NCBI RefSeq assembly: GCF_937910895.1
Contig: NZ_CALEMI010000161.1
Span: forward strand, 90,532 to 154,531
From: an uncultured Dokdonia sp.
GTDB taxonomy: Bacteria > Bacteroidota > Bacteroidia > Flavobacteriales > Flavobacteriaceae
Reading direction: 5' to 3'
Length of the DNA: 64,000 nt
In this document: piece after piece, positions 10,739-18,968 of the stretch
Position numbering within the stretch: the first letter of the stretch is position 1
How the letters are laid out: each line of letters opens with the position of its first letter
Translations under genes and position numbers: made by a program
Notes under the pieces: generated by a model
The model's input: only the letters and a program-made list of their open reading frames with translations
Databases searched by the model: none
What the model was told of the DNA's origin: nothing

Positions 10739-12325
10739 ATGAAACCAAACTTTGAGGTAATTTTTAAACAAAAAATCAAGTATGCAAATATCTTGTTTAC
10801 CATCTCAATTTTTTACATCCTAGGAATTTTCGTTTTCAATTCAAATATTCAAGAAACGAATGATAGAGAAAAATATCTATATGACAACTTATACTTTAAA
10901 AAGGAAAGATTAAATAGACTGAATACGTATGAAGAAAATAAAATCAAATTTGTTAAATCTTTTACATTTGCTTACCTAAAGCACAATAATAATGGGAAGT
11001 TCGAGGACACAATCAAGTTAGGCTTTCATTATCTCTATTTATACGACACAGATGGTTTTTCTCCTAGTTTCCAAGATTATCCAAATATTAAGCAATTTGA
11101 AATTCCCAAAGCTAACAAGGACTCAATCAATACAATTATTGAAAATTGTGAATCTTTCGCTAGTGAATTAAATCTATTAATTGATTACGAAAATATTGAT
11201 TTCAAGACAGCTTCTGAAATTAGTAAACAGAAGCTCGATTCAATTTTTAAGTTTAAGAAAATTTCTGATATTTTAGATAATGAATGGGTTGAAAGCCTAT
11301 TAAAACTAGTCAAAAACCCAAATGATAAAGAAATTAATTATCGATTTATCGACTACATTCTCACAGGACATCATTTGGGCTATCCAGATGGGATAGGTGG
11401 TTTCAGACCAAGGAATTTTTATATCAATAATAATAATTCTGAAATAAGAGATGATACAAAAGGGCATTTTTTGTCAGCATATTTAAGAAATTTAAATTTA
11501 ATTGACTTTAAAGAATTTTTAAGAGAGGATTTAAAAATTTCTTATGACCAACTAAAAAAATTTAAGGAACAAGATAAAAGACTAAATACAAGTATTGTAG
11601 GTATCAACATTGATTTTAATTATATTTTTATACTCTCTGGTTTAGTGATTTTCTTTTTCTATACTTTATTTTTCGTATATCATCGTTTAGAATTAGAAAG
11701 TATTGCTAAAGATTCAACAAAAAACGAATATCTATTCCCAAATTTTGGAATAATTGGCTGTCCATTTTTAAAACTAAATCCTGACCCTATAAAAAATAGA
11801 TTTAATCACATTTTCACCCACAGTGTTTGGTTAATATTTTTAATAACACCAATAATAATTTTGTTTATTGGCTACTTATTTCGATATAATTTGATTGAGG
11901 TTCTTAATGATGATTTTCTCATTTCTAACTTAACCTATGATAAAAGTGAAGACATTACGTCTTTTTTTGGCGACTTAGTTAATCTAACTGCTCTTTTCTT
12001 TTCTTTTTGGATGTTTATTCAATTAACGAAAGCTAATATTGAAAGCTCTATGAAGGAAATACCAAAAATTAGAGCTTATTATGCATTGATAATAATTATC
12101 ATATTTGGAATTTTATCATATTTTAATATTATTCCTTCATATATGATTTATTCAGAATATGATGGTGTTGACATTATCGCTTTATTTTCTAATTTCATTT
12201 TTTACTTACAAATTCTAGCTTGGATAATTTTCGTCTATTATTCAATTATGAAATCATCTTTACTAGGTGCGTTCTTATCTATAATTGCATTAATAATTAA
12301 TATAAGTCTACTATTTATGACATAA
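10739..12325 (+). CDS. Multi-spanning membrane protein of unknown function
   Basis: A 528-residue protein that I do not recognise. One transmembrane helix lies near residues 17-36, followed by a roughly 255-residue hydrophilic, charged, probably extracytoplasmic or periplasmic region. About six further helices then lie near 295-318, 362-382, 415-433, 448-470, 478-500 and 506-527. The sequence is distinctly AT-rich, with A-ending codons, unlike the flanking housekeeping genes, which suggests horizontal transfer. It is the first intact gene of the island and is followed by a degraded IS-like repeat. No catalytic motif was identified. Confidence 0.75.
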   Translation: MKPNFEVIFKQKIKYANILFTISIFYILGIFVFNSNIQETNDREKYLYDNLYFKKERLNRLNTYEENKIKFVKSFTFAYLKHNNNGKFEDTIKLGFHYLYLYDTDGFSPSFQDYPNIKQFEIPKANKDSINTIIENCESFASELNLLIDYENIDFKTASEISKQKLDSIFKFKKISDILDNEWVESLLKLVKNPNDKEINYRFIDYILTGHHLGYPDGIGGFRPRNFYINNNNSEIRDDTKGHFLSAYLRNLNLIDFKEFLREDLKISYDQLKKFKEQDKRLNTSIVGINIDFNYIFILSGLVIFFFYTLFFVYHRLELESIAKDSTKNEYLFPNFGIIGCPFLKLNPDPIKNRFNHIFTHSVWLIFLITPIIILFIGYLFRYNLIEVLNDDFLISNLTYDKSEDITSFFGDLVNLTALFFSFWMFIQLTKANIESSMKEIPKIRAYYALIIIIIFGILSYFNIIPSYMIYSEYDGVDIIALFSNFIFYLQILAWIIFVYYSIMKSSLLGAFLSIIALIINISLLFMT

Positions 12326-12351
12326 ATAACGTTTTACAACACTGGTAACCA

Positions 12352-12486
12352 TTGCACAAGTTCATTTTTTGAAAAAAATGTGTTTGTTACTTTTTAAAAG
12401 ATTTATAAGATGTTGATTTTCAATAAAAATCATTTTTTTTAATTCATCAAAATAACATTAATTTGATAAAAAACCTAGTTGCGCAA
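12352..12486. mobile_element. Short non-autonomous element with IS1182-like ends
   Basis: The left end TTGCACAAGTT and the right end AACCTAGTTGCGCAA form an imperfect inverted repeat around about 110 AT-rich bases without coding capacity. The ends and their outer flanks (GGTAACCATTGCACAAG on the left; GCAACAG then GTATAAAAA on the right) match those bordering the IS1182 copy at 17280-18965. It is therefore either a MITE-like derivative or an IS scar in a second copy of the same repeat. Confidence 0.5.
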
Positions 12487-12740
12487 CAGACACACTGTAT
12501 AAAAATAATAGCGGTATGATCGCTAAACCTAAAGTGAAATATATAAATCAAACAACAGTAAATAACGGAACAGTAAGCGCATTAAAATCCGCTACTTTTC
12601 AAGAACTGTGTAGAATTCCAAGCTTTTTCCTCATTAATTTAAGCACATACTTTTTGGGGCATTGTTGAAGTGGAATAATTCTTCTACGTCGATTTATTTC
12701 CAATCCAACAAGCCTAACAGCATAACTACATTCTTATAAT
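12487..12740. other. Non-coding stretch: truncated island repeat, then the IS110 3' end
   Basis: GTATAAAAATAATAGCGG (12497 onwards) and AAATCCGCTACTTTTC (12587 onwards) resemble the repeat unit found right of the IS1182. The similarity fades near 12620, the likely outer end of the IS110. No credible gene is seen. The exact IS110 boundary could not be set by eye, because the family lacks clear terminal inverted repeats. Confidence 0.45.
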
Positions 12741-13706
12741 TTAATGTAATACGGAGCGATACTCTCTATCATACGGCACTCCAGATTTTGCAATAGCAAA
12801 AGCCTGCTTCAATAATTTGTTACATACTGCAATCAGCGCTACTTTACGTGGTTTTCCCTTGGCAACCATTCTATTAAATAGGGCAATACAAGCTTTGTTA
12901 TGTTTTTTGGCCGAAAAACTACAAAGGAAGAGCATTGAACGTAATCTTCTATTACCCATCTTACTGATCCGTGCTTTTACGTGTAGACTGGATCCAGACT
13001 GACGAATAATTGGTGTTAATCCAGCATAGGAGCATAATTGCTTGGCGCTCTCAAACTTCTCAAAACCTTCAGTAAGGACAATGAGTGTTACGGCTGTTTT
13101 TCTACCAATACCAACAATACTCTCTATCCGAGTTAAAAGATCCTGATGTTCTCGTTTGACAATCCTCAGAAGTTCCAGTTCTAGAAAGTCGACCTCTTTC
13201 TTTAATCTTCTCAGGTTTTTTTCTAATGATCGCACAACAAGCTTCACAGGATTTCCAAGAGCAGCCTCACCTTCGAGTTTAGTCTTAGTCATTACGATCT
13301 GCTTTGTATATTGATTAATAAGGCTCATCAACTGTAAACAGCCTACCTGGTCTTTTGTACGTTCTTCCCAAAGACGTAAGTCTGCCTGCTGGGCATACTG
13401 ACAGATCATCTTTGCATCACTCTTATCTGTCTTAATCCTTGAGAGGTGCATCTGAATGTAACGCTTAACAGCAAGTGGATTCTCAACGCTTACCTTGATG
13501 CCAGACTGAACCAATGCGTTTGCCAACTGCACGTGATAAAAGGCAGTAGATTCCATTACGCAGTGTGATGACTCGTCAAGAATATCAAGAAAATCATCGA
13601 AACCTTTCTGACAATTGGTAAACTGATAATGAACATCGCAAGAGTCTACAACATCAAAGACATCTTTGCTAATGTCTATCCCAAAATAATTTGTAATTTT
13701 ATTCAT
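12741..13706 (-). CDS. IS110-family transposase (DEDD recombinase)
   Basis: A 321-residue transposase with the N-terminal DEDD RuvC-like domain (GIDISKDVFDV, KTDKSDAKMI) and the C-terminal Transposase_20 domain (IVGIGRKTAVTLI, FASAKQLCSYAGLTP-like region, catalytic serine in RQSGSS). It catalyses RNA-guided site-specific insertion of its element. Length and motifs look intact, so it may be active. The long non-coding region lies on its 5' side, as expected for the IS110 group rather than the IS1111 group. Confidence 0.93.
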   Translation of the reverse strand: MNKITNYFGIDISKDVFDVVDSCDVHYQFTNCQKGFDDFLDILDESSHCVMESTAFYHVQLANALVQSGIKVSVENPLAVKRYIQMHLSRIKTDKSDAKMICQYAQQADLRLWEERTKDQVGCLQLMSLINQYTKQIVMTKTKLEGEAALGNPVKLVVRSLEKNLRRLKKEVDFLELELLRIVKREHQDLLTRIESIVGIGRKTAVTLIVLTEGFEKFESAKQLCSYAGLTPIIRQSGSSLHVKARISKMGNRRLRSMLFLCSFSAKKHNKACIALFNRMVAKGKPRKVALIAVCNKLLKQAFAIAKSGVPYDREYRSVLH

Positions 13707-13719
13707 ATTATTAGTTTAT

Positions 13720-13879
13720 GAAAGAACAACACTACAGTAGTTTCAACAACTTAAAAACGAGATCGGAAGTCTCACAGAACTGTTCGAAATAAGTGTAGTA
13801 AAAGAGAGGGGGTCCTCAAGAAAAACGAGATCAATGTCTCAATATACAAGATGACCTTGCTCCTCTCTTTTGTTCTTTC
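13720..13879 (-). ncRNA. Candidate IS110 bridge (guide) RNA in the transposase leader
   Basis: The roughly 160 bases before the transposase start are closed by a perfect 9-bp stem (GAAAGAACA 13720-13728 with TGTTCTTTC 13871-13879). Inside is a 10-bp stem (AAAAGAGAGG 13800-13809 with CCTCTCTTTT 13862-13871). Two small hairpins share the direct repeat AAAAACGAGATC (13753-13764 and 13821-13832) but differ in their loops. IS110-group elements are known to encode a bridge RNA of about this size and place, with one target loop and one donor loop. That the two repeated hairpins are those loops is inference. Confidence 0.55.
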
Positions 13880-13962
13880 TGATTCATATTAAAATTACCT
13901 ACTTTTAATAAAATCTAAACTTAAGATATACAAGACAGTACAAACAAACAGTACAAACAAAA

Positions 13963-14340
13963 ATGAAAATTAAAAATGTCACAGCAATATGGATTTTAAG
14001 TAGTAACGATAGTGTGCCTCAAATAACATACAAAGGGATAACAGAAAGAATAGAAAACATTAGTGAAGAGGAAATTAAAAATATTGTGAAAGAATTTCCT
14101 GAATTATTCCAAGAAGAAATCCCTTCTAAGCACTTAGTTCAATGGAAAGTCTTAATGAATCAAGGCTCAAATAGACCAAAATGGATTGCTAAATCCAATA
14201 CACAAGAAGAAGATATTAAAAATCTTAATACCTGTGATATATTCCGAAATAGATTTAGAAATTCTATTGAATCAGAACCACTCAGTTATAACTTAATAGA
14301 ATGGGGAATAAATTATATAAACGAATATTTTAATCAATAG
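13963..14340 (+). CDS. Small hypothetical protein of the island
   Basis: A 125-residue, charged, soluble protein that is not recognised. It has an N-terminal beta-like segment (MKIKNVTAIWILSSND), then an acidic helix (ISEEEIKNIVKEFPELF), and ends WGINYINEYFNQ. No signal peptide or membrane segment is seen. It starts just outside the IS110 leader and stops four bases before the left hairpin of the IS200/IS605 element, so its promoter or 3' end may have been changed by these insertions. Codon use is AT-rich like the other island genes. Confidence 0.55.
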   Translation: MKIKNVTAIWILSSNDSVPQITYKGITERIENISEEEIKNIVKEFPELFQEEIPSKHLVQWKVLMNQGSNRPKWIAKSNTQEEDIKNLNTCDIFRNRFRNSIESEPLSYNLIEWGINYINEYFNQ

Positions 14341-14345
14341 AATTC

Positions 14346-14364
14346 CCCGAGGCTCTGCCTCGGG
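14346..14364 (+). repeat. Left-end hairpin of the IS200/IS605 element
   Basis: A perfect 7-bp stem, CCCGAGG / CCTCGGG, with a CTCTG loop. The TnpA of this family recognises such subterminal hairpins on single-stranded DNA. Confidence 0.85.
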
Positions 14365-14396
14365 TGTAGCGTAAAGATATTCATATATTTGTGTTC

Positions 14397-14840
14397 ATGA
14401 GTGATCATATTCACAAGAGTCATAATAAAAGTTTGCTTTTATACCATTTTGTTTGCCCTATAGAATATAGGAGAAAAGTATTGAATGATTCAGTTTCAAT
14501 GACATTCAAAGATATCTGTTTGCAGATAGAAGAGCGTTATGAGATTCATTTTGTTGAAATAGGATTAGATGGGGATCATGTTCATTTTCTGATTCAGAGC
14601 ATTCCGATGAACGCTCCAAAAAAAATAATAGGAGCGGTCAAAAGTATCACTGCAAAAGAAATTTTTAGACTTCACCCTGAGGTGAAACAGATGCTTTGGG
14701 GAGGGAAGTTTTGGGCGAGTGGTTACTATGTGAATACAGTAGGTCAATACGCGAATGAAGAAGTGATAAAGAAGTACCTTCAGAATCAAGGGAAGTCAAA
14801 ATATACTGAGTTGCACAGAAATCAGCTCAAATTATTTTGA
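14397..14840 (+). CDS. tnpA: IS200/IS605 transposase TnpA (Y1 HUH)
   Basis: This single-strand transposase has 147 residues from the ATG at 14397; an in-frame GTG two codons earlier is less likely. The HUH metal-binding pair is in DGDHVHFLIQ. The catalytic tyrosine is probably in the WASGYYVNTVG segment near the C-terminus, followed by the helix VIKKYLQNQGK. Length is normal and no lesion is seen, so the element may be functional. It excises and inserts single-stranded DNA by recognising the flanking hairpins. Confidence 0.93.
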   Translation: MSDHIHKSHNKSLLLYHFVCPIEYRRKVLNDSVSMTFKDICLQIEERYEIHFVEIGLDGDHVHFLIQSIPMNAPKKIIGAVKSITAKEIFRLHPEVKQMLWGGKFWASGYYVNTVGQYANEEVIKKYLQNQGKSKYTELHRNQLKLF

Positions 14841-14842
14841 TA

Positions 14843-14864
14843 CCCCGACGGCTCTGCCTCGGGG
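14843..14864 (+). repeat. Right-end hairpin of the IS200/IS605 element
   Basis: CCCCGA / TCGGGG outer and GG / CC inner pairs close a CTCTG loop, with one bulged C. It shares the loop with the left-end hairpin. Confidence 0.85.
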
Positions 14865-14867
14865 TAG

Positions 14868-15341
14868 TTCATTAAAAAAGAAAGAGATAAAAATAAAATT
14901 TGGCAAAGAATAGGAACAATTGTTTTACCCTTAGTATCTCTTCTAATTGCTGGATTTTCTATCTATAATAGTTCTACACTTCAGTTAGAATCAATGAAAA
15001 TTGAAAAACTAAAATTGAATAGAGAAATCATAATACCAGAGTACAAAAAATTTAATTCCTCATTCTCCAAAACTATGGAGAAGCTTGATTTTAATCGTAA
15101 AATGTCAATCACAAATGAGATGATTGCAACGCAAAGGGCTCTTTCTGAATTAGCACCATATATTGATAGTACAGATTATAGCAGTATACTAGTTGATTTT
15201 TCTAAATATTTTCATTTAATTAAAGCAAACCAAAACACCGATTCTCTAAAAGTGGAACAAAAAGATTCAATAGTAGATATGTATTTGAATGTTGAACACA
15301 AGGTTAGGAAAGCAATTTCAAAAAATATTAATGAGGAATAA
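14868..15341 (+). pseudogene. 5'-truncated membrane-anchored hypothetical protein
   Basis: The frame is open from 14868, immediately after the IS200/IS605 right hairpin, and reads a transmembrane helix (IGTIVLPLVSLLIAGFSIYN). A charged cytoplasmic or periplasmic part to the stop at 15339-15341 follows. No ATG, GTG or TTG exists before the helix. The first start, ATG 14994, lies after it and would give only a 115-residue soluble piece. The simplest reading is that the insertion sequence removed the gene's start. The family is unknown. Confidence 0.6.
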
Positions 15342-15552
15342 AACAATACCCTACACTATATATAGCAAATAGGGCAATTAGCGTTTAAGCCAAAGGTTGT
15401 TGCTTATTTGCAAGGTCGCCAAATCTTTTGATTTGGTATTAAAAGAAAAAAATTAAAACAAAATAAAAAGATTTGGCTTGTGGTTAAACCAAAAACAATC
15501 GCTTGTTTTCTGCCCAACTTGCCATATATTTATCGTTAGGCAACATTAAAGA
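15342..15552. repeat. Long imperfect inverted repeat (cassette-boundary-like element 1)
   Basis: The spacer between two island genes is almost entirely an imperfect palindrome. The left arm runs from CCCTACACTATATATAGCAA to GCCAAATCTTTT. The right arm mirrors it from AAAAGATTTGGC to TTGCCATATATTTATCGTTAGG. The right end, CGTTAGGC, resembles the integron attC core GTTRRRY. Arms of this kind separate each gene pair in this island. Confidence 0.6.
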
Positions 15553-16560
15553 ATGATTACAAGAGGAACAATAATTGGAAAAATAATTGACGATTTAGCT
15601 CGTCTTCTATCTCAAATAGAACTTCGCAATAAAGTTGGCTTACTTGATTTAACAAAAGTGAGTGAAGATTTTTTTAAGGAATTATTAAACATTGTTTATG
15701 ATTTGAATCTCACCAACCTAAATGGAGATAGAATTAATGAGCCAGGAATTGACTTAGGTGATTTAAGTAAGAATACGGCTTATCAAATAACCTCGACCAA
15801 AACTTCCGATAAAATAAATAATACCCTCGAAAAGGTAACTAAAGAACAACTTGGAAAATACTATATCATTAAGATTCTAATTATTGGAACAAAACAGAGT
15901 AAATATTCAATTAAAAAAAACCTTATAACTAAAACAAAACTTAATCCAGAAAAAAATATTTTGGATATAAATGACTTAACAAGAGATATTTCAACATTAA
16001 ACATTGACAAATTGGAAACTCTTCATACTTTCTTTTCCAGATCATTTAGGGAATTAATCATTGAATTAGAACCTATGGACGTAGATGGGGATTTTGAAAG
16101 TTCTATTTATCGTTACGTTGAGCAAATACCAAATCATCCTCCTAAAGATTTACAAAAAATGGATGATTATTATGGTGAACCAAATGACCTTATTGAATAC
16201 ACAAATGTTTATAATAAATTAGCCTCTATACCTAAAAGTCAAAGAGAATATATTTGCTTAATAGCTGAACGAGGAAAATTGAAAACTAGAGGATTAACTT
16301 ATATGCATGAAATTGCTTGTACTAAATTAGCTGGAATTTTAGGAATCGAAGAAAGAACACTATTTAATAGAATGGCATATTTGGAGGATGAGAGTGTTGT
16401 TTACTTTTCTGAAGATACAGATGGACATGATAGACCAAATTATAAATATCAAATTTCTAGTGAATATTTGAATTACATTATTACTTTCTTAAAAGAAAAT
16501 GGACTTTCAGTTAGAAAAACTATTGTAGCTATGGATTTTTCTGTTTTAGGAAACGTGTAA
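15553..16560 (+). CDS. SMEK domain-containing protein, possible nuclease-like defence factor
   Basis: A 335-residue protein whose first ~150 residues resemble the SMEK domain of prokaryotic accessory proteins: MITRGTIIGKIIDDLARLL, then NEPGIDLGD and AYQITSTK. The order Asp then Gln-x-Thr is reminiscent of a degenerate PD-(D/E)XK core (inference). The C-terminal half is helical and contains a possible winged-helix segment near LGIEERTLFNRMAYLEDE. Proteins with this domain occur in accessory and defence contexts; the biochemical role is unknown. It is AT-rich, flanked on both sides by long imperfect hairpins, and followed by a small membrane protein on the same strand. Confidence 0.55.
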   Translation: MITRGTIIGKIIDDLARLLSQIELRNKVGLLDLTKVSEDFFKELLNIVYDLNLTNLNGDRINEPGIDLGDLSKNTAYQITSTKTSDKINNTLEKVTKEQLGKYYIIKILIIGTKQSKYSIKKNLITKTKLNPEKNILDINDLTRDISTLNIDKLETLHTFFSRSFRELIIELEPMDVDGDFESSIYRYVEQIPNHPPKDLQKMDDYYGEPNDLIEYTNVYNKLASIPKSQREYICLIAERGKLKTRGLTYMHEIACTKLAGILGIEERTLFNRMAYLEDESVVYFSEDTDGHDRPNYKYQISSEYLNYIITFLKENGLSVRKTIVAMDFSVLGNV

Positions 16561-16567
16561 TAACATT

Positions 16568-16646
16568 GCCTAGCCGTATATAATTTATTGCTAGTTCTAG
16601 CCTATTTACGAAATTAGGTGCTTAAACCATATACAAACACGTTAGC
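16568..16646. repeat. Imperfect inverted repeat (cassette-boundary-like element 2)
   Basis: The left arm GCCTAGCCGTATATAATTTA (16568-16587) pairs, with an extra unpaired stretch, with the right arm TTAAACCATATAC...GTTAGC (16622-16646). A nested stem CCTATTT / AAATTAGG lies inside. The layout (unequal arms, extrahelical bases, terminal GTTAGC) resembles an integron attC site. Confidence 0.6.
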
Positions 16647-16663
16647 TGTAATATTCAAACTAA

Positions 16664-17296
16664 ATGGACAAGAATAAAATTTACGAATTATTATACAATA
16701 AATCAGAAATTTTGCAGAAACGGTTAAATCGTATTTTTTTGTTTTTATTTGTTTTTCCTTTGATTTATTTTCTATTAGATAATTCCTTTGTTTCGGAAGT
16801 GAAAACTCCTTTAATTTCAATAGATCAAACCGAAATTATTTTACTTACATTTCCAATTGTATATGCCATATTATTGCTCTTAATTGTAATTCTTAGCGAT
16901 AGAATAACTGATATTAAAGAAGAATTGGATGAATTTGAGAGTCACAATAACCTTGTAACAAAAAGGGTGATGAAGTTGCTCTCTCCTGTGTCAACTGTAG
17001 CAGATTTCGCGAATAAGGTTAATTCAAAAGGTTTCTTTGGCTGTCTCGGAGTTCTTCTTATTTACGCGCCCATTATCATTTTTTGTTTAATATTCCCGTT
17101 TGTATTTTTTGGATTCACCATTTACGATAATTTCACATATGCAGGTGAGTTCAAAGAATTAGCTGTGTGGAGTTCTATTCTTGCTCTATGGACATTTATA
17201 GCAACTATTGTTAAACTAATTACTGCTATCAAAGAGAATCAAATAAGTCGTGCGAATACTACAGCTAACAACGGTAACCGTTGCACAAGTCCATAA
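16664..17296 (+). CDS. Four-helix membrane protein, unknown function
   Basis: A 210-residue protein with four predicted transmembrane helices (about residues 20-38, 55-76, 124-148 and 163-185) and a cytoplasmic loop rich in charged residues between the second and third. It is not recognised. Its last residues (TTANNGNRCTSP) are encoded by the island repeat and the left end of the IS1182 element, where the stop codon TAA falls. The native C-terminus was therefore probably replaced when the IS inserted. It sits directly downstream of the SMEK gene with only a hairpin element between. Confidence 0.6.
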   Translation: MDKNKIYELLYNKSEILQKRLNRIFLFLFVFPLIYFLLDNSFVSEVKTPLISIDQTEIILLTFPIVYAILLLLIVILSDRITDIKEELDEFESHNNLVTKRVMKLLSPVSTVADFANKVNSKGFFGCLGVLLIYAPIIIFCLIFPFVFFGFTIYDNFTYAGEFKELAVWSSILALWTFIATIVKLITAIKENQISRANTTANNGNRCTSP

Positions 17297-18965
17297 TTCT
17301 GATGAAAATGGTGCATTATAAGCCTCTCTCTAGAGACTTTTTTTATGACACCTACTATTGAGATGGAATTTTAGAGACCTTTATATCGAAGCAAAACAGT
17401 GATGAGAGGATGATTTACAAAATCCTAACAAAAACTCCATCCCTACTCCACTTTTTACCCGTTTTTGAGCGAATTTGAGATACTTCTTCAAATTATAAGC
17501 CATAGCACTCAGATGCATCACCTTGTTTGCCTGTTGAAGTCCTATCGTATTGATCTTCCTGAGTCCCATAAATTGAGTTAACGTACCAAAAACAGGCTCT
17601 ACGGTGCTTTGTCGTTTGCCTTTCATATAACGCCCTTGGGGACTTTTCATTCTAGCGATGTTACGTTCATATTCCTCTCGATAATACGTGACTGTAAATT
17701 TCTTCTCCTGTGCACTCTTGCCTAAACATGCACTTCGGATCGGACAGTCGATGCATAATCGCTTTGATCCTCGGTATTCCTTCTTCTTCGTCTGGTTCTT
17801 CTTCTCTATAAATACTTTCTTAAAAGGGATGATCTTTCCCTGTGGACATACATAATGATCGTTTTGCTCATCATACTCAAAACCATCGGGACCACCTTTA
17901 TACGTACCGTGTGCGGGGATAAAACTCTTCAAACCCATTGCCTCTAAAAAAGCATAGTTCTCACCACTACTATACCCCGTATCGGCTACACAGTTTTGCC
18001 ATACAAAGCCTTCTTTCCATAAACGACGTTGTAAACGGTTGGTTATATCCTCTAGCTGTTGACTATCCTTCCCATCGGCATGATAGGCACGTATATCGGT
18101 AATCACATGATGAGCTGTGTCTACACTCAACTGACTGCAATAATTTAGCTTTCGTGCCTTACCAGGTTTGACACTAATGCGAGCATCAGGATCTGTGGGA
18201 CTGTAGTGTGTCTTATTACTGGTATAACGACTCCCTTTATTCCCAGAACCTGGACGTTGGTCTTGGTCTTTTGACCATTTCTTATTTCTCGATTTTATAC
18301 CGTCTAATTCCTTTTGACTAGCGGTAATGATTTGTTGTTCTTTACTCGCTTTATTTTCCTTCGCTTTGCGAAAAACCTCTTTATCACGAGCACTAATATG
18401 ACGGATCTCTGATAAATGAGCCTCCAAGTCTTGAGAAGGAACCTTCAGCTCCAAACTATCCATACTCGCATTGGCCTTTACAGGAGCAGAGTCTATGCAC
18501 TGCGTATGACCGCTGACCATTCCTTTAGAAATACACATCTGTAAAATATGCGTAAAAACAGATTCAAATACGTCTTCTGGAAATAACTGACGCGTACGAC
18601 TGATCGTACTATGCCAAGGTAATTCTTCATCAATATCATAGCCTAAAAAATATAAAATATCCAAGCGCATACTACAATGATCGATCAGCTTACGATCACT
18701 TATGATATTTTCTAAATAGCCTACTAAACAAAACTTAAAAAACACTACAGGATCAATACTCTTTTGACCACTACTTCCATAATACTGATCAGTATCCGAG
18801 TACAAAAAATCTAAATGTAACACCTCTTTTAAAAGCCTATAGAAATTGGTGACGGGAACCCGATCACTTAATTGAAAACTGTTGAATAATTTCTCCTGAT
18901 AAATCTTAAATCCTTGCATACAACAAGTTACTAATTTTATGTATTTTTAGCAAGACTTGTGCAAC
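17280..18965 (-). mobile_element. IS1182-family insertion sequence
   Basis: A perfect 12-bp inverted repeat, GTTGCACAAGTC at 17280-17291 and GACTTGTGCAAC at 18954-18965, encloses one DDE transposase gene. Flanking sequence on each side matches the flanks of the short element at 12352-12486. The IS therefore sits in, or carries the ends of, a repeated island unit. No obvious target duplication was identified. Confidence 0.75.
17381..18919 (-). CDS. IS1182-family DDE transposase
   Basis: A 512-residue transposase with an N-terminal DUF772-type domain (DPVVFFKFCLVGYLENI) and the DDE core. The core comprises IDSAPVKANAS, VADTGYSSGENYAFLE and the final glutamate region RQSTVEPVFGTLTQFMG. A zinc-ribbon-like CVxC/CPxG and CIDCPIRSAC segment lies between the second and third catalytic residues, as is usual for the family. 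The length is complete and no frameshift is visible. Confidence 0.94.
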   Translation of the reverse strand: MQGFKIYQEKLFNSFQLSDRVPVTNFYRLLKEVLHLDFLYSDTDQYYGSSGQKSIDPVVFFKFCLVGYLENIISDRKLIDHCSMRLDILYFLGYDIDEELPWHSTISRTRQLFPEDVFESVFTHILQMCISKGMVSGHTQCIDSAPVKANASMDSLELKVPSQDLEAHLSEIRHISARDKEVFRKAKENKASKEQQIITASQKELDGIKSRNKKWSKDQDQRPGSGNKGSRYTSNKTHYSPTDPDARISVKPGKARKLNYCSQLSVDTAHHVITDIRAYHADGKDSQQLEDITNRLQRRLWKEGFVWQNCVADTGYSSGENYAFLEAMGLKSFIPAHGTYKGGPDGFEYDEQNDHYVCPQGKIIPFKKVFIEKKNQTKKKEYRGSKRLCIDCPIRSACLGKSAQEKKFTVTYYREEYERNIARMKSPQGRYMKGKRQSTVEPVFGTLTQFMGLRKINTIGLQQANKVMHLSAMAYNLKKYLKFAQKRVKSGVGMEFLLGFCKSSSHHCFASI

Positions 18966-18968
18966 AGG

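Larger units (their letters stand above)
14345..14866 (+). mobile_element. IS200/IS605-family element
   Basis: A single Y1 transposase gene is flanked by sub-terminal imperfect palindromes instead of terminal inverted repeats: CCCGAGG-CTCTG-CCTCGGG at 14346-14364, and CCCCGA-C-GG-CTCTG-CC-TCGGGG at 14843-14864. No tnpB or RNA-guided nuclease gene accompanies it. The exact ends are approximate. Confidence 0.85.

Noticed and set aside
12516..12665. A 49-codon plus-strand ORF left of the IS110 (starts MIAKPKVKYINQTT)
   Set aside because: It runs through the truncated island repeat and across the probable IS110 border, so its coding look is chance.
14397..14840. A possible IS605 with an accompanying TnpB and guide RNA
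   Set aside because: Only TnpA is present between the two end hairpins; no space for TnpB.
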